Below, piece by piece: positions 35,795-42,704 of a stretch of DNA of 64,000 bases; within the stretch, counting starts at the first letter, position 1, and each line of letters begins with the position of its first letter. The position numbers and the translations under genes were made by a program. The DNA lies in contig CAJMNI010000009.1 of NCBI GenBank assembly GCA_905214735.1, positions 10,042 to 74,041 on the forward strand, in the 5' to 3' direction. A model generated the notes under the pieces. The model made no database searches and was not told the origin of the DNA. It saw only the letters and a list, made by a program, of their open reading frames with translations. The DNA is from an uncultured bacterium (GTDB lineage Bacteria; Bacteroidota; Bacteroidia; Bacteroidales; Muribaculaceae).

Positions 35795-35956
35795 TAATGA
35801 AATGGGTTTCCATCGAAAAGATTGCTTAAAAAATGGATTCCAATCAAGTAAAGGCGTTTCTGCTTATTTAAGGCTTCCACTTTAAAGAACCGACAACGGA
35901 TTTTGCCGCTATAAGTCTGAAATAAAATAAAATAAATATAACCTAATCAAAATTCT

Positions 35957-38755
35957 ATGTTTAAAAAGATTTTGTGCATGGGAATTATGGCAGTCTCAAT
36001 GCTGGGCGCAGCCGCCCAGACTCCTCTGCCGCTTAATCCCGAAGTAAGGCATGGTAAACTCGCCAACGGCCTGAATTATTACATTCTTCATAACGAAGAG
36101 CCGAAAGAGAGAGTCAATTTCTATATTGCTCAGAAAGTCGGTTCGACTCTGGAGACACCCGAGCAGCTCGGTCTTGCCCACTTCCTGGAGCACATGGCCT
36201 TTAACGGAACGAAGCATTATCCCGGCAAAAACATGCTCAACTACCTTCAGTCGAAAGGAATCCGTTTCGGAGCCGACATCAACGCCTACACCGGTTTCGA
36301 TGAGACCGTCTACAACATCAACTCGGTTCCCTCGACCGACAAGGCGCTTGTTGACAGCGTGCTTCTCGCCCTCTACGACTGGAGCGGCAGCATCCTTCTC
36401 GAGGAAGACGAGATCAATGCCGAGCGCGGTGTGATCGAATCGGAATGGCGCGACCGCAACAGCGCTACGCAGCGCATGTATGAGGCCATGCTTCCGCAGA
36501 TCTACAGCGAATACCAGTATCAGCAGATGCCTATTGGAAAGATGGAGATCGTAAGAAATTTCCCGCCGCAGGCCATCCGCGACTACTATCACAAATGGTA
36601 TCGTCCGGACCAGCAGGGAATAGTGATCGTCGGTGATATCGACGCAGCCGAGATGGAAGAGAAAGTGAAGAAACTCTTCTCTGACATTCCCATGCCGGCC
36701 AACGCCGCAGAGCGCACATATCCCACCGTCAGTGACAACAAAGAGCCGATCTACGTCTATTTCCAGGACAAGGAACTTCAGTTCCCGATGATCATGGTGA
36801 TGTTCAAGAGCGAGAAATTGCCCTGGGAACTTCGCAACACCGACATGGGTTATGTCAACAACGTGGTGCAGAACCTCATCAGCATGATGATCAACAACCG
36901 TCTGCAGGAATATTCACAGAAACCTGAATGCCATTACGCTTACGCAGGCGTAAGTTTTGACGATTTCCTCGTGTCGAAGACGAAAGATGCTTTCTCGATC
37001 ACTATCATCGCGAAAGATGACGTGAAGGCAGCCTACAATGACGCCATATCTATCGTTGCCCGCGCTTGCAAGACCGGCTTCACCGATTCTGAACTCGTTC
37101 GTGCCCGCGACGAGATGCTCGCTTCCTACGAGAAAATCTACAACGAGCGCAAGAACACGAAGAGCGATAATCTCGCCCAGGAACTTATCCGTTCCTTTAT
37201 CGACAACGAACCTGCTCCCGGCATTGAGACAGAATATGCTATGGTGAAGCAGATGCTCCCGATGCTTCCCGTGGCTGCATATAACGAGGCCGTTTCCCAG
37301 GTTCTCACTCCCGAAAATCAGGTGATTGTGGTTGCTCAGCCCGAAAAAGAGGGGATGACAGTTGTCAACAAAGAGGAAATCGTAGGCGGACTCCAGAACG
37401 CCATCAACGCTCAGTATGAGGCATACGTAGACGAGGTGATTACCGATCCTCTGATTCCGAATCTTCCCAAGAAAGGCAAAATCACCAAGACAGAGCAGGG
37501 TGCTTACGAATCGACAGTATTCACTCTTTCCAATGGTGCGAAAGTGATCGTGAAGCCGACAGATTTCAAGGCTGACGAGATCATGATGACAGCATTCAAG
37601 GCCGGCGGCAAGAACTGCATGCAGGCTGAAATGGCTCCCGAAGTGCTTCTCTCGAGCGATATCTTCTCGCTCAGCAAAGTCAACGACTTCAATCAGGTGA
37701 AACTTGGCAAATATCTCGCAGGTAAGAATGTAGGCCTCGATTATTCGATGAATACAACCGTGACTGAAGTTGAGGGTAACTCGACGGTAAAAGATCTTCC
37801 GACATTCATGGAACTCCTTTATGCCAAGTTCACCGGTCTGAATCCCGATCAGGAAACCTATGACGCCCAGATGGCCCAGGCTCTCTCGATTTTGAAAAAC
37901 GCCGACAAAAACCCGAACTTCGTGTTCCAGAAACATGTCAGCGCTGCGTCGACCGGCAACAATCCCCTTTATGCTCAGGTTACAGCCGAAACCATCGAGA
38001 AAGCCAACTATCAGAAGGGTCTTGACCTCGTGAAGGGTTCGCTCGCCAATGCAGCCGACTATACGTTTGTATTCACGGGCAATATCGACCTCGATACGTT
38101 CAAGCCTCTCATGGAACAGTATATCGCATCTCTTCCCTCCACAGGCAAAGCCGTAGCTCCGAAGATCATCAGCAACGAGGTTCACCCCACAGGTATCCAC
38201 AACGACGATTACAAGCTCGAGATGGCGACACCTTCCACCAACATCTATGCCATGATCTGGGACAAGAACGTGCCTTATAGCAGCGACAACTCGGTGAAAG
38301 TTCAGCTCTTCGGCGACATTCTCGACGATGTGTTCACCCAGACTCTCCGCGAGGAAGAGGGAGGAGCATATTCTCCCTATGCCACAGCTTCGCTCAATCC
38401 TTATCTTGGCGAATGGAGCCTTATTTATGTGGTCGGCACCAACGACAAGATGCAGGATAAGATCATCAAGCGTGCAAACGACGAGATGCTCAATCTGCTC
38501 AAGAACGGCGCCAAGGCGGAAGACTTCAATAAGACCCGCGAGGCAATGCTGAAACAGTATGAGACCAACATCCGCACCAACGACTACTGGATGAACTCCC
38601 TCCTGCTTAAAGAACGCGGATTCGACAATGTCACCGGCAGAAAGGCCGCTATCGAAAACGTAACTCTCGAAAGCCTCAATGCTTTCATGAAGACTCTCTA
38701 CAACGGCAAGAATGAGGTGAAAGTCATTCAGACAGGCGTTGAAGCAGCCAAGTAA
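35957..38755 (+). CDS. Exported M16 family zinc peptidase (double-length)
   Basis: Insulinase/pitrilysin-family metallopeptidase of 932 residues, with signal peptide MFKKILCMGIMAVSMLGAAAQ, so probably periplasmic, degrading peptides. The inverted zinc motif HFLEH gives H75, E78 and H79, and the third ligand Glu lies in NAERGVIESEW near residue 155. The protein consists of two homologous M16 halves (four subdomains); the second half keeps the fold but no zinc motif (SNGAKVIVKPTDFKADEI is the start of the inactive half), as usual for the family. Two tandem consensus promoters precede it, with a long leader, hinting at regulated or strong expression. A terminator with a long T-run follows. Confidence 0.93.
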   Translation: MFKKILCMGIMAVSMLGAAAQTPLPLNPEVRHGKLANGLNYYILHNEEPKERVNFYIAQKVGSTLETPEQLGLAHFLEHMAFNGTKHYPGKNMLNYLQSKGIRFGADINAYTGFDETVYNINSVPSTDKALVDSVLLALYDWSGSILLEEDEINAERGVIESEWRDRNSATQRMYEAMLPQIYSEYQYQQMPIGKMEIVRNFPPQAIRDYYHKWYRPDQQGIVIVGDIDAAEMEEKVKKLFSDIPMPANAAERTYPTVSDNKEPIYVYFQDKELQFPMIMVMFKSEKLPWELRNTDMGYVNNVVQNLISMMINNRLQEYSQKPECHYAYAGVSFDDFLVSKTKDAFSITIIAKDDVKAAYNDAISIVARACKTGFTDSELVRARDEMLASYEKIYNERKNTKSDNLAQELIRSFIDNEPAPGIETEYAMVKQMLPMLPVAAYNEAVSQVLTPENQVIVVAQPEKEGMTVVNKEEIVGGLQNAINAQYEAYVDEVITDPLIPNLPKKGKITKTEQGAYESTVFTLSNGAKVIVKPTDFKADEIMMTAFKAGGKNCMQAEMAPEVLLSSDIFSLSKVNDFNQVKLGKYLAGKNVGLDYSMNTTVTEVEGNSTVKDLPTFMELLYAKFTGLNPDQETYDAQMAQALSILKNADKNPNFVFQKHVSAASTGNNPLYAQVTAETIEKANYQKGLDLVKGSLANAADYTFVFTGNIDLDTFKPLMEQYIASLPSTGKAVAPKIISNEVHPTGIHNDDYKLEMATPSTNIYAMIWDKNVPYSSDNSVKVQLFGDILDDVFTQTLREEEGGAYSPYATASLNPYLGEWSLIYVVGTNDKMQDKIIKRANDEMLNLLKNGAKAEDFNKTREAMLKQYETNIRTNDYWMNSLLLKERGFDNVTGRKAAIENVTLESLNAFMKTLYNGKNEVKVIQTGVEAAK

Positions 38756-38775
38756 AAGTCAAGAACCCACGGTCG

Positions 38776-38798
38776 CGGAATCTGTTTATGGCAGATTC
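38776..38798 (+). terminator. First hairpin after M16 gene
   Basis: GGAATCTG pairs with CAGATTCC around a 7-nt loop; no T-run. It precedes the stronger terminator at 38814-38852. Confidence 0.4.
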
Positions 38799-38813
38799 CG
38801 GAGACCTTCTGAA

Positions 38814-38853
38814 AAAAAGTGCATCTGTCCCGACGGGGCGGATGCATTTTTTG
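38814..38853 (+). terminator. Main terminator after M16 gene, sharing T-run with rlmH promoter
   Basis: TGCATCtGtCCC pairs with GGGgCgGATGCA around a 3-nt loop, preceded by an A-run and followed by TTTTTTG. The last TTTG serves as the -33 box of the next promoter. Confidence 0.8.
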
Positions 38854-38880
38854 TAGCGTTGTGACAGTTGTGTAATTTTT
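38850..38880 (+). promoter_or_regulatory. rlmH promoter overlapping the M16 terminator
   Basis: TTTG at 38850-38853, 19 nt spacer, TAATTTTT at 38873-38880 (one mismatch in -7). Leader about 20 nt. Confidence 0.5.
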
Positions 38881-38905
38881 ATCGCTGTAGCGGCGTTTTA
38901 GAAAT

Positions 38906-39379
38906 ATGGAATTCGTATTGATGTCGGTGGGCGCTACCCGCACCGATTATGTTAAGAAAGGAATCGAGGATTATTATTTCCGGCTTCGTCATTATGTGCA
39001 ATTCTCGATCGTCGAACTCCCCGACGCGAAAGGGGGGAAGTCGATGAGCCGGGAGCAGCAGAAGGAATTGGAGGGAAAAGGGTTTCTCTCCAAGATAGGC
39101 AGCGGCGACATGCTCGTGCTTCTCGACGAGCGAGGGCGTGAATTCACGTCGAAAGAGTTTGCCGGTTATCTTGAAAAGCTAATGGCGTCGGGGCGCAAGA
39201 GGGTGGTGTTTCTCATAGGGGGGCCATACGGATTCGCACCGGCTGTCTATCAGAGAGCCGATGCGAAAATATCACTTTCGAAGATGACGTTCAACCACGA
39301 AATGGTGCGCCTCTTCTTTATCGAACAAATCTATCGAGGAATGACTATTCTTCGGGGCGAGCCTTATCATCACGATTAG
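38906..39379 (+). CDS. rlmH: 23S rRNA (pseudouridine-1915 N3) methyltransferase
   Basis: SPOUT-class methyltransferase that methylates pseudouridine 1915 in helix 69 of 23S rRNA. The 157-residue length fits. Seen: the N-terminal VGATRTDYVKKGIEDYYFRL, LDERGREFTSKEFA, the knot residues FLIGGPYGF, ISLSKMTFNHEMVRLFFIEQ and the C-terminal YRGMTILRGEPYHHD, all hallmark blocks of RlmH. Its last 35 nt overlap the 3' end of the convergent DoxX-type gene (stop at 39345), so neither gene has its own terminator between them. Confidence 0.97.
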   Translation: MEFVLMSVGATRTDYVKKGIEDYYFRLRHYVQFSIVELPDAKGGKSMSREQQKELEGKGFLSKIGSGDMLVLLDERGREFTSKEFAGYLEKLMASGRKRVVFLIGGPYGFAPAVYQRADAKISLSKMTFNHEMVRLFFIEQIYRGMTILRGEPYHHD

Positions 39380-40805
39380 GCGACTGATTCTCCCCCTTGC
39401 GACCTCCCGATTTCTTTCTATGGCCGCCAATAAGAGAAAATGCTCTCGGAGTCATCGAAAGAATGATCACCACTGCCATCACTGCAAGATAAATGGCGGT
39501 CAGATTGAAAAGCGTACGGCTACTGTTGCGGGCAAAGAGCATGGGGTCGCCGGGAGTCCCCGGGGCATTGAAGTCGTCGGTGTTGAGAGAAGATAGGGTC
39601 GACTTCCATTTCACAATGCCGTTTTCAGTATAGACCACAGCCGGATTTCCACGGGCCACCTCCTTGATGGCTGTGTCATCGGCTGTATAGATGGGATATT
39701 CCGGCATGGAGAGATCCTTCCAGTCGGCAATGTCGCTTTCCGTGCCGCTTACCACCGCTATCAGATCGATGTTGTGCTTAGTAGCCCAGCCGTAAAGGGA
39801 ATTGATGTTCCATGTCACAGCTATCGACGCATCCTTCAGATCAGGCATGAGGAGAAGGATCTGGCGACCGTTATGGCGGATTGCCTTGTCGGTGACATCT
39901 TCGCCGCTCTCAGTGTCCCAGAGCCGGAAGGTAGCATCGTCGCCCCCCTTTTTTGCATTCTTTATCGGTTTGGACTTAGGCGACAATTCTTTGCGCTCTA
40001 TAAATTTCCAGCCATCCTCCTCATCGGGAAGATCGTCATCGACCGTGAATTCCTTCTTTTCTCCATCTTTTTCATACACGAAAACGAACTGCTCATCTTC
40101 ATCAGCCGAATCATAATTTGAGGCGTCTGCATTTTTTCCGGCAGAAGATTCAGCAATCGGTTTGCCGATTTCGTAGGGCCGGAAGTCGATAAGCGGCTGA
40201 ACCATATAGCCATATAGCGATATGGCGAATATGAAGAGGAGCGATGCGATTATCGCCATCCACTGGAAAGCGGGAGAAATAACCGTGACGGCACGGCGGT
40301 TGAAACGCAACAGCCAGACAATGGCGGCGGAGATAATGACGTTTTTCCAGAAAGTCGCCCAGTTTGAGATAATTAGTGCGTCGCCGAAGCAGCCGCAGTC
40401 GGCCACAGGGTCGGCAATGGCAATCCAGAGCGTCAGGGGAAGCATGACGGCCATCATGGCGGCGGCGCATATCGGGGTAGAGCGCCGGTAGCAACCGAGC
40501 AACGCGCAGATTCCGATGCAGAATTCGAGCGCGCAGAGAGCGAATACTCCGGCCACGAGCAGCGAATGGAACATAGGAATTCCCATTGCTGTCACATATT
40601 CCTCAAATTTATAGAGGGTGCCCCAGGGGTCGACGGCTTTGACGAAGCCGGAATATATGAAAACCGCTCCCACAAGCAGACGCATCAGCCAGGTGACTGC
40701 AGTGATGATTCCGGAATGCGGGGCTTGCTTGCCGGCCGACAGCGGTGCGACAGCGGGAGAAGGAGAAAGGTGTTTTGAGTCGGTGTTTGAGTCAGTATTA
40801 TTCAA
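39345..40805 (-). CDS. BT_3928-type DoxX/MauE membrane protein with thioredoxin-like C-terminal region
   Basis: Inner-membrane protein of 486 residues. The N-terminal part carries a DoxX/MauE-type four-helix domain (RLLVGAVFIYSGFVKAVDPW, LEFCIGICALLGCYR, DPVADCGCFGDAL); a charged linker follows; the C-terminal part (about 280-400) resembles a thioredoxin-like fold without a clear CxxC, then a last membrane helix and a basic tail. MauE-type proteins serve disulfide or redox chemistry at the membrane. The best start is a TTG at 40805, overlapping the DUF1599 gene by 8 nt; the first ATG (40682) would remove the residues just before the first helix. Cotranscribed with DUF1599. Its 3' end overlaps convergent rlmH by 35 nt. 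Confidence 0.82.
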   Translation of the reverse strand: MNNTDSNTDSKHLSPSPAVAPLSAGKQAPHSGIITAVTWLMRLLVGAVFIYSGFVKAVDPWGTLYKFEEYVTAMGIPMFHSLLVAGVFALCALEFCIGICALLGCYRRSTPICAAAMMAVMLPLTLWIAIADPVADCGCFGDALIISNWATFWKNVIISAAIVWLLRFNRRAVTVISPAFQWMAIIASLLFIFAISLYGYMVQPLIDFRPYEIGKPIAESSAGKNADASNYDSADEDEQFVFVYEKDGEKKEFTVDDDLPDEEDGWKFIERKELSPKSKPIKNAKKGGDDATFRLWDTESGEDVTDKAIRHNGRQILLLMPDLKDASIAVTWNINSLYGWATKHNIDLIAVVSGTESDIADWKDLSMPEYPIYTADDTAIKEVARGNPAVVYTENGIVKWKSTLSSLNTDDFNAPGTPGDPMLFARNSSRTLFNLTAIYLAVMAVVIILSMTPRAFSLIGGHRKKSGGRKGENQSPNRDDKARPEE

Positions 40806-41352
40806 AGCGGAGTTTGATTAGAGCGAAGATGGCGTAATTGATCATGTCCATATAGTTGGCGTCGATTCCCTCGGAAACGATTGTGCGGCCATGGTTTGAT
40901 TCGATTTCTTTGGTGCGCATAAGTTTCTGAAGGATAATGTCGGTGAAGCTGCTGACGCGCATTCCTCGCCAGGCCTCGCCGTAATCATGGTTTTTCCTCA
41001 CCATCAGGGCGAGGGTCTCCTTCATGGTGGCGTCATAAAGGGAGAGGGCCTCTTCCGCCGGGATGGGGTCGCCGTAGCCGAGTTTGAGCTGAATGAGAGC
41101 AATGACGCAATAGTTGACGATGCCGATAAATTCCGGTTCGATTCCTTCGTTGACGGCGGCATAGCTTTCACCGTTCTCTTCGAGAGTGCGGATGCGGCGG
41201 GCTTTGATAAAAATCTGGTCGGTGAGGCTCGACGGGCGCATCACGCGCCAGGAGGTGCCGTAATCGCGGAGTTTCTTCTCGTAGACGTCGCGGCAAAGGT
41301 CGGCGGCAGAGTGAAATTCGGCGATTGTATCGTGATTGTTCTGATTTTCCAT
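40798..41352 (-). CDS. DUF1599 protein (nucleotide modification associated domain 1), internally duplicated
   Basis: A 184-residue protein made of two similar halves of about 75 residues. Half one: DYGTSWRVMRPSSLTDQIFIKARRI ... VNEGIEPEFIGIVNYCVIALIQLKL (quoted in parts); half two: DYGEAWRGMRVSSFTDIILQK ... VSEGIDANYMDMINYAIFALIKLRF. The family is called nucleotide modification associated domain 1 from comparative genomics of phage DNA modification; its chromosomal role in Bacteroidales is unknown. First gene of a two-gene operon with the DoxX-type protein; a consensus promoter directly precedes it. In Bacteroides I recall these two genes upstream of tpiA; here tpiA is at 18.6-19.3 kb. Confidence 0.85.
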   Translation of the reverse strand: MENQNNHDTIAEFHSAADLCRDVYEKKLRDYGTSWRVMRPSSLTDQIFIKARRIRTLEENGESYAAVNEGIEPEFIGIVNYCVIALIQLKLGYGDPIPAEEALSLYDATMKETLALMVRKNHDYGEAWRGMRVSSFTDIILQKLMRTKEIESNHGRTIVSEGIDANYMDMINYAIFALIKLRFE

Positions 41353-41371
41353 ATAACTGCAGTTGAATATG

Positions 41372-41403
41372 CAAAATTAGCGCAAATTTCCCTCTGATGC
41401 AAA
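41372..41403 (-). promoter_or_regulatory. DUF1599 operon promoter overlapping the upstream terminator
   Basis: On the minus strand TTTG (41403-41400), 20 nt spacer, TAATTTTG (41379-41372): perfect consensus. The TTTG is the end of the T-run of the preceding terminator. Leader about 14 nt. Confidence 0.75.
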
Positions 41404-41438
41404 AAAATCAGCCGCCTTCCGGTGCGGGAGGCGGCTGA
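41400..41438 (-). terminator. Terminator of gyrA-TPR operon
   Basis: On the minus strand TCAGCCGCCT (41438-41429) pairs with AGGCGGCTGA (41417-41408), followed by TTTTTTTG. Strong rho-independent form. Confidence 0.9.
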
Positions 41439-41459
41439 CTGAGGAAAATATCTTGGAAA

Positions 41460-42680
41460 TTATTTTCCGTTGGGGAAATAAGTTTCGAGTGCGTAGTTGA
41501 TGTTGTCGAGCACGTAGTCGATATCGGAATCGCTGGAGTTGAGAGCTTTAGCACGTGTAGCGATGTTCTTGGCGGCGATGAAGTAATTCTCCATCACGTC
41601 GCGGCGGGCGTCGGGATTGCTGCGTTCGATGCCGTCCCATTTCACTGTGCCCTCCTTGAAGAGTTTCTTGGCTGCGTTTTTGAGCGTCTCGAAGTCGGCG
41701 TTTTCGAAAGAAGCGGCCTTGCGATAGTCGGCTACAGATGCATCGTCATTGTTCAAACGGTCATATACATATCCGCGGAGACCATAGATAGAGGCGTTGT
41801 CGGGGGTTTTCTCAATCTGACCGTTGATCAGTTCGATGGCCTCCTGGCCGCGGTCTTCCTGCACGTAGGAGTTGATGAGGTTGTTGAAGAAGAGGGGCTG
41901 CGACATGCCGAATTTTTGATAACCGGCGGCAGCGACCTGCTCAATCTCTGTTTTGGCGGCCTCCTGGAGAGTGGAATCGTTCATGGCCATATTCTGCCAG
42001 CAAGCGATCTCGTAGATATAGTTCTGAGGATTGTCATAACCCTGCAGACGGGCTTTCTTGAAGGCCTTGGCAGCCTCGGGAAGCTTGTTGCCTGCGTATC
42101 CGCTGAGACCGGCATAGAAGAGGGCCATATTGATCACGGAATCAGGCACCGAGCTGATCGCCTTGTTGGTATAGGGGGAAGAGGGGAAGCAGCCGTAAGC
42201 CATAAAGGCCTTGTAAGCCTCGGGATAGTACTTCTTCTCGTTATAGAACGTTCCGCCGGCCTGATAGTAATCGTTGAAGTGATTCTGGAGGGCGCTGATG
42301 ATGTTCTTTGAATTTTTAGCCTTCACTTCGCCTTTCTCATTGGGAACTGAATCGAGGGGAAGGGCTTTCATATACATGTCGTAGCCGTTGATGATGTTAT
42401 ATGCCATGGCCATGGGATTTACATCCTTGTCGTCGGGATTGATCATCATCTTCTTGCGGGCGTTGTCGTAGGCGTCGAACTCGATTTTACCGCCGATGAA
42501 ATAAGTGTTGACATCATTGGCGGTTTCGGGGTTGGCAGCAGCCTGCTTGATGAGATTGCGGGCCTCTTCGATCTTGTCGATCTTGCCGGAGAGTTTCTTG
42601 GCCTGATCCACCACGGCTTTCTGAGCGCACATAGAGCTTGCGGCAGCAAAGCAAAGTGCGATTGTGAGGAATTTCTTCAT
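41460..42680 (-). CDS. Exported TPR-repeat protein downstream of gyrA
   Basis: A 406-residue exported protein with a signal peptide (MKKFLTIALCFAAASSMCAQ) and several tetratricopeptide-like helical pairs (about 160-340: YYPEAYKAFMAYGCFP, MALFYAGLSGYAGNKLPEAA, NNLINSYVQEDRGQEAIELI, IYGLRGYVYDRLNNDDASV). TPR domains mediate protein contacts; no enzymatic motif is seen. It follows gyrA by 24 nt and shares its terminator, an arrangement I recall from other Bacteroidales. Function unknown; periplasmic scaffold is the inference. Confidence 0.85.
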   Translation of the reverse strand: MKKFLTIALCFAAASSMCAQKAVVDQAKKLSGKIDKIEEARNLIKQAAANPETANDVNTYFIGGKIEFDAYDNARKKMMINPDDKDVNPMAMAYNIINGYDMYMKALPLDSVPNEKGEVKAKNSKNIISALQNHFNDYYQAGGTFYNEKKYYPEAYKAFMAYGCFPSSPYTNKAISSVPDSVINMALFYAGLSGYAGNKLPEAAKAFKKARLQGYDNPQNYIYEIACWQNMAMNDSTLQEAAKTEIEQVAAAGYQKFGMSQPLFFNNLINSYVQEDRGQEAIELINGQIEKTPDNASIYGLRGYVYDRLNNDDASVADYRKAASFENADFETLKNAAKKLFKEGTVKWDGIERSNPDARRDVMENYFIAAKNIATRAKALNSSDSDIDYVLDNINYALETYFPNGK

Positions 42681-42704
42681 TTTATAGGATTTTTAGAATG
42701 ATTG

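Larger units (their letters stand above)
35354..35956. other. Long intergenic region with repeats and two tandem promoters
   Basis: About 600 bases without a gene. It holds the upstream region of the DUF2156 gene, a 9-bp repeat array (35499-35570), and two consensus plus-strand promoters (35611-35642 and 35763-35794) for the M16 peptidase gene. No conserved RNA or ORF above 20 codons was recognised in the leader. Confidence 0.65.

Noticed and set aside
36914..38200. 428-codon minus-strand ORF opposite the M16 peptidase
   Set aside because: Antisense shadow; no signal peptide, motif or promoter.
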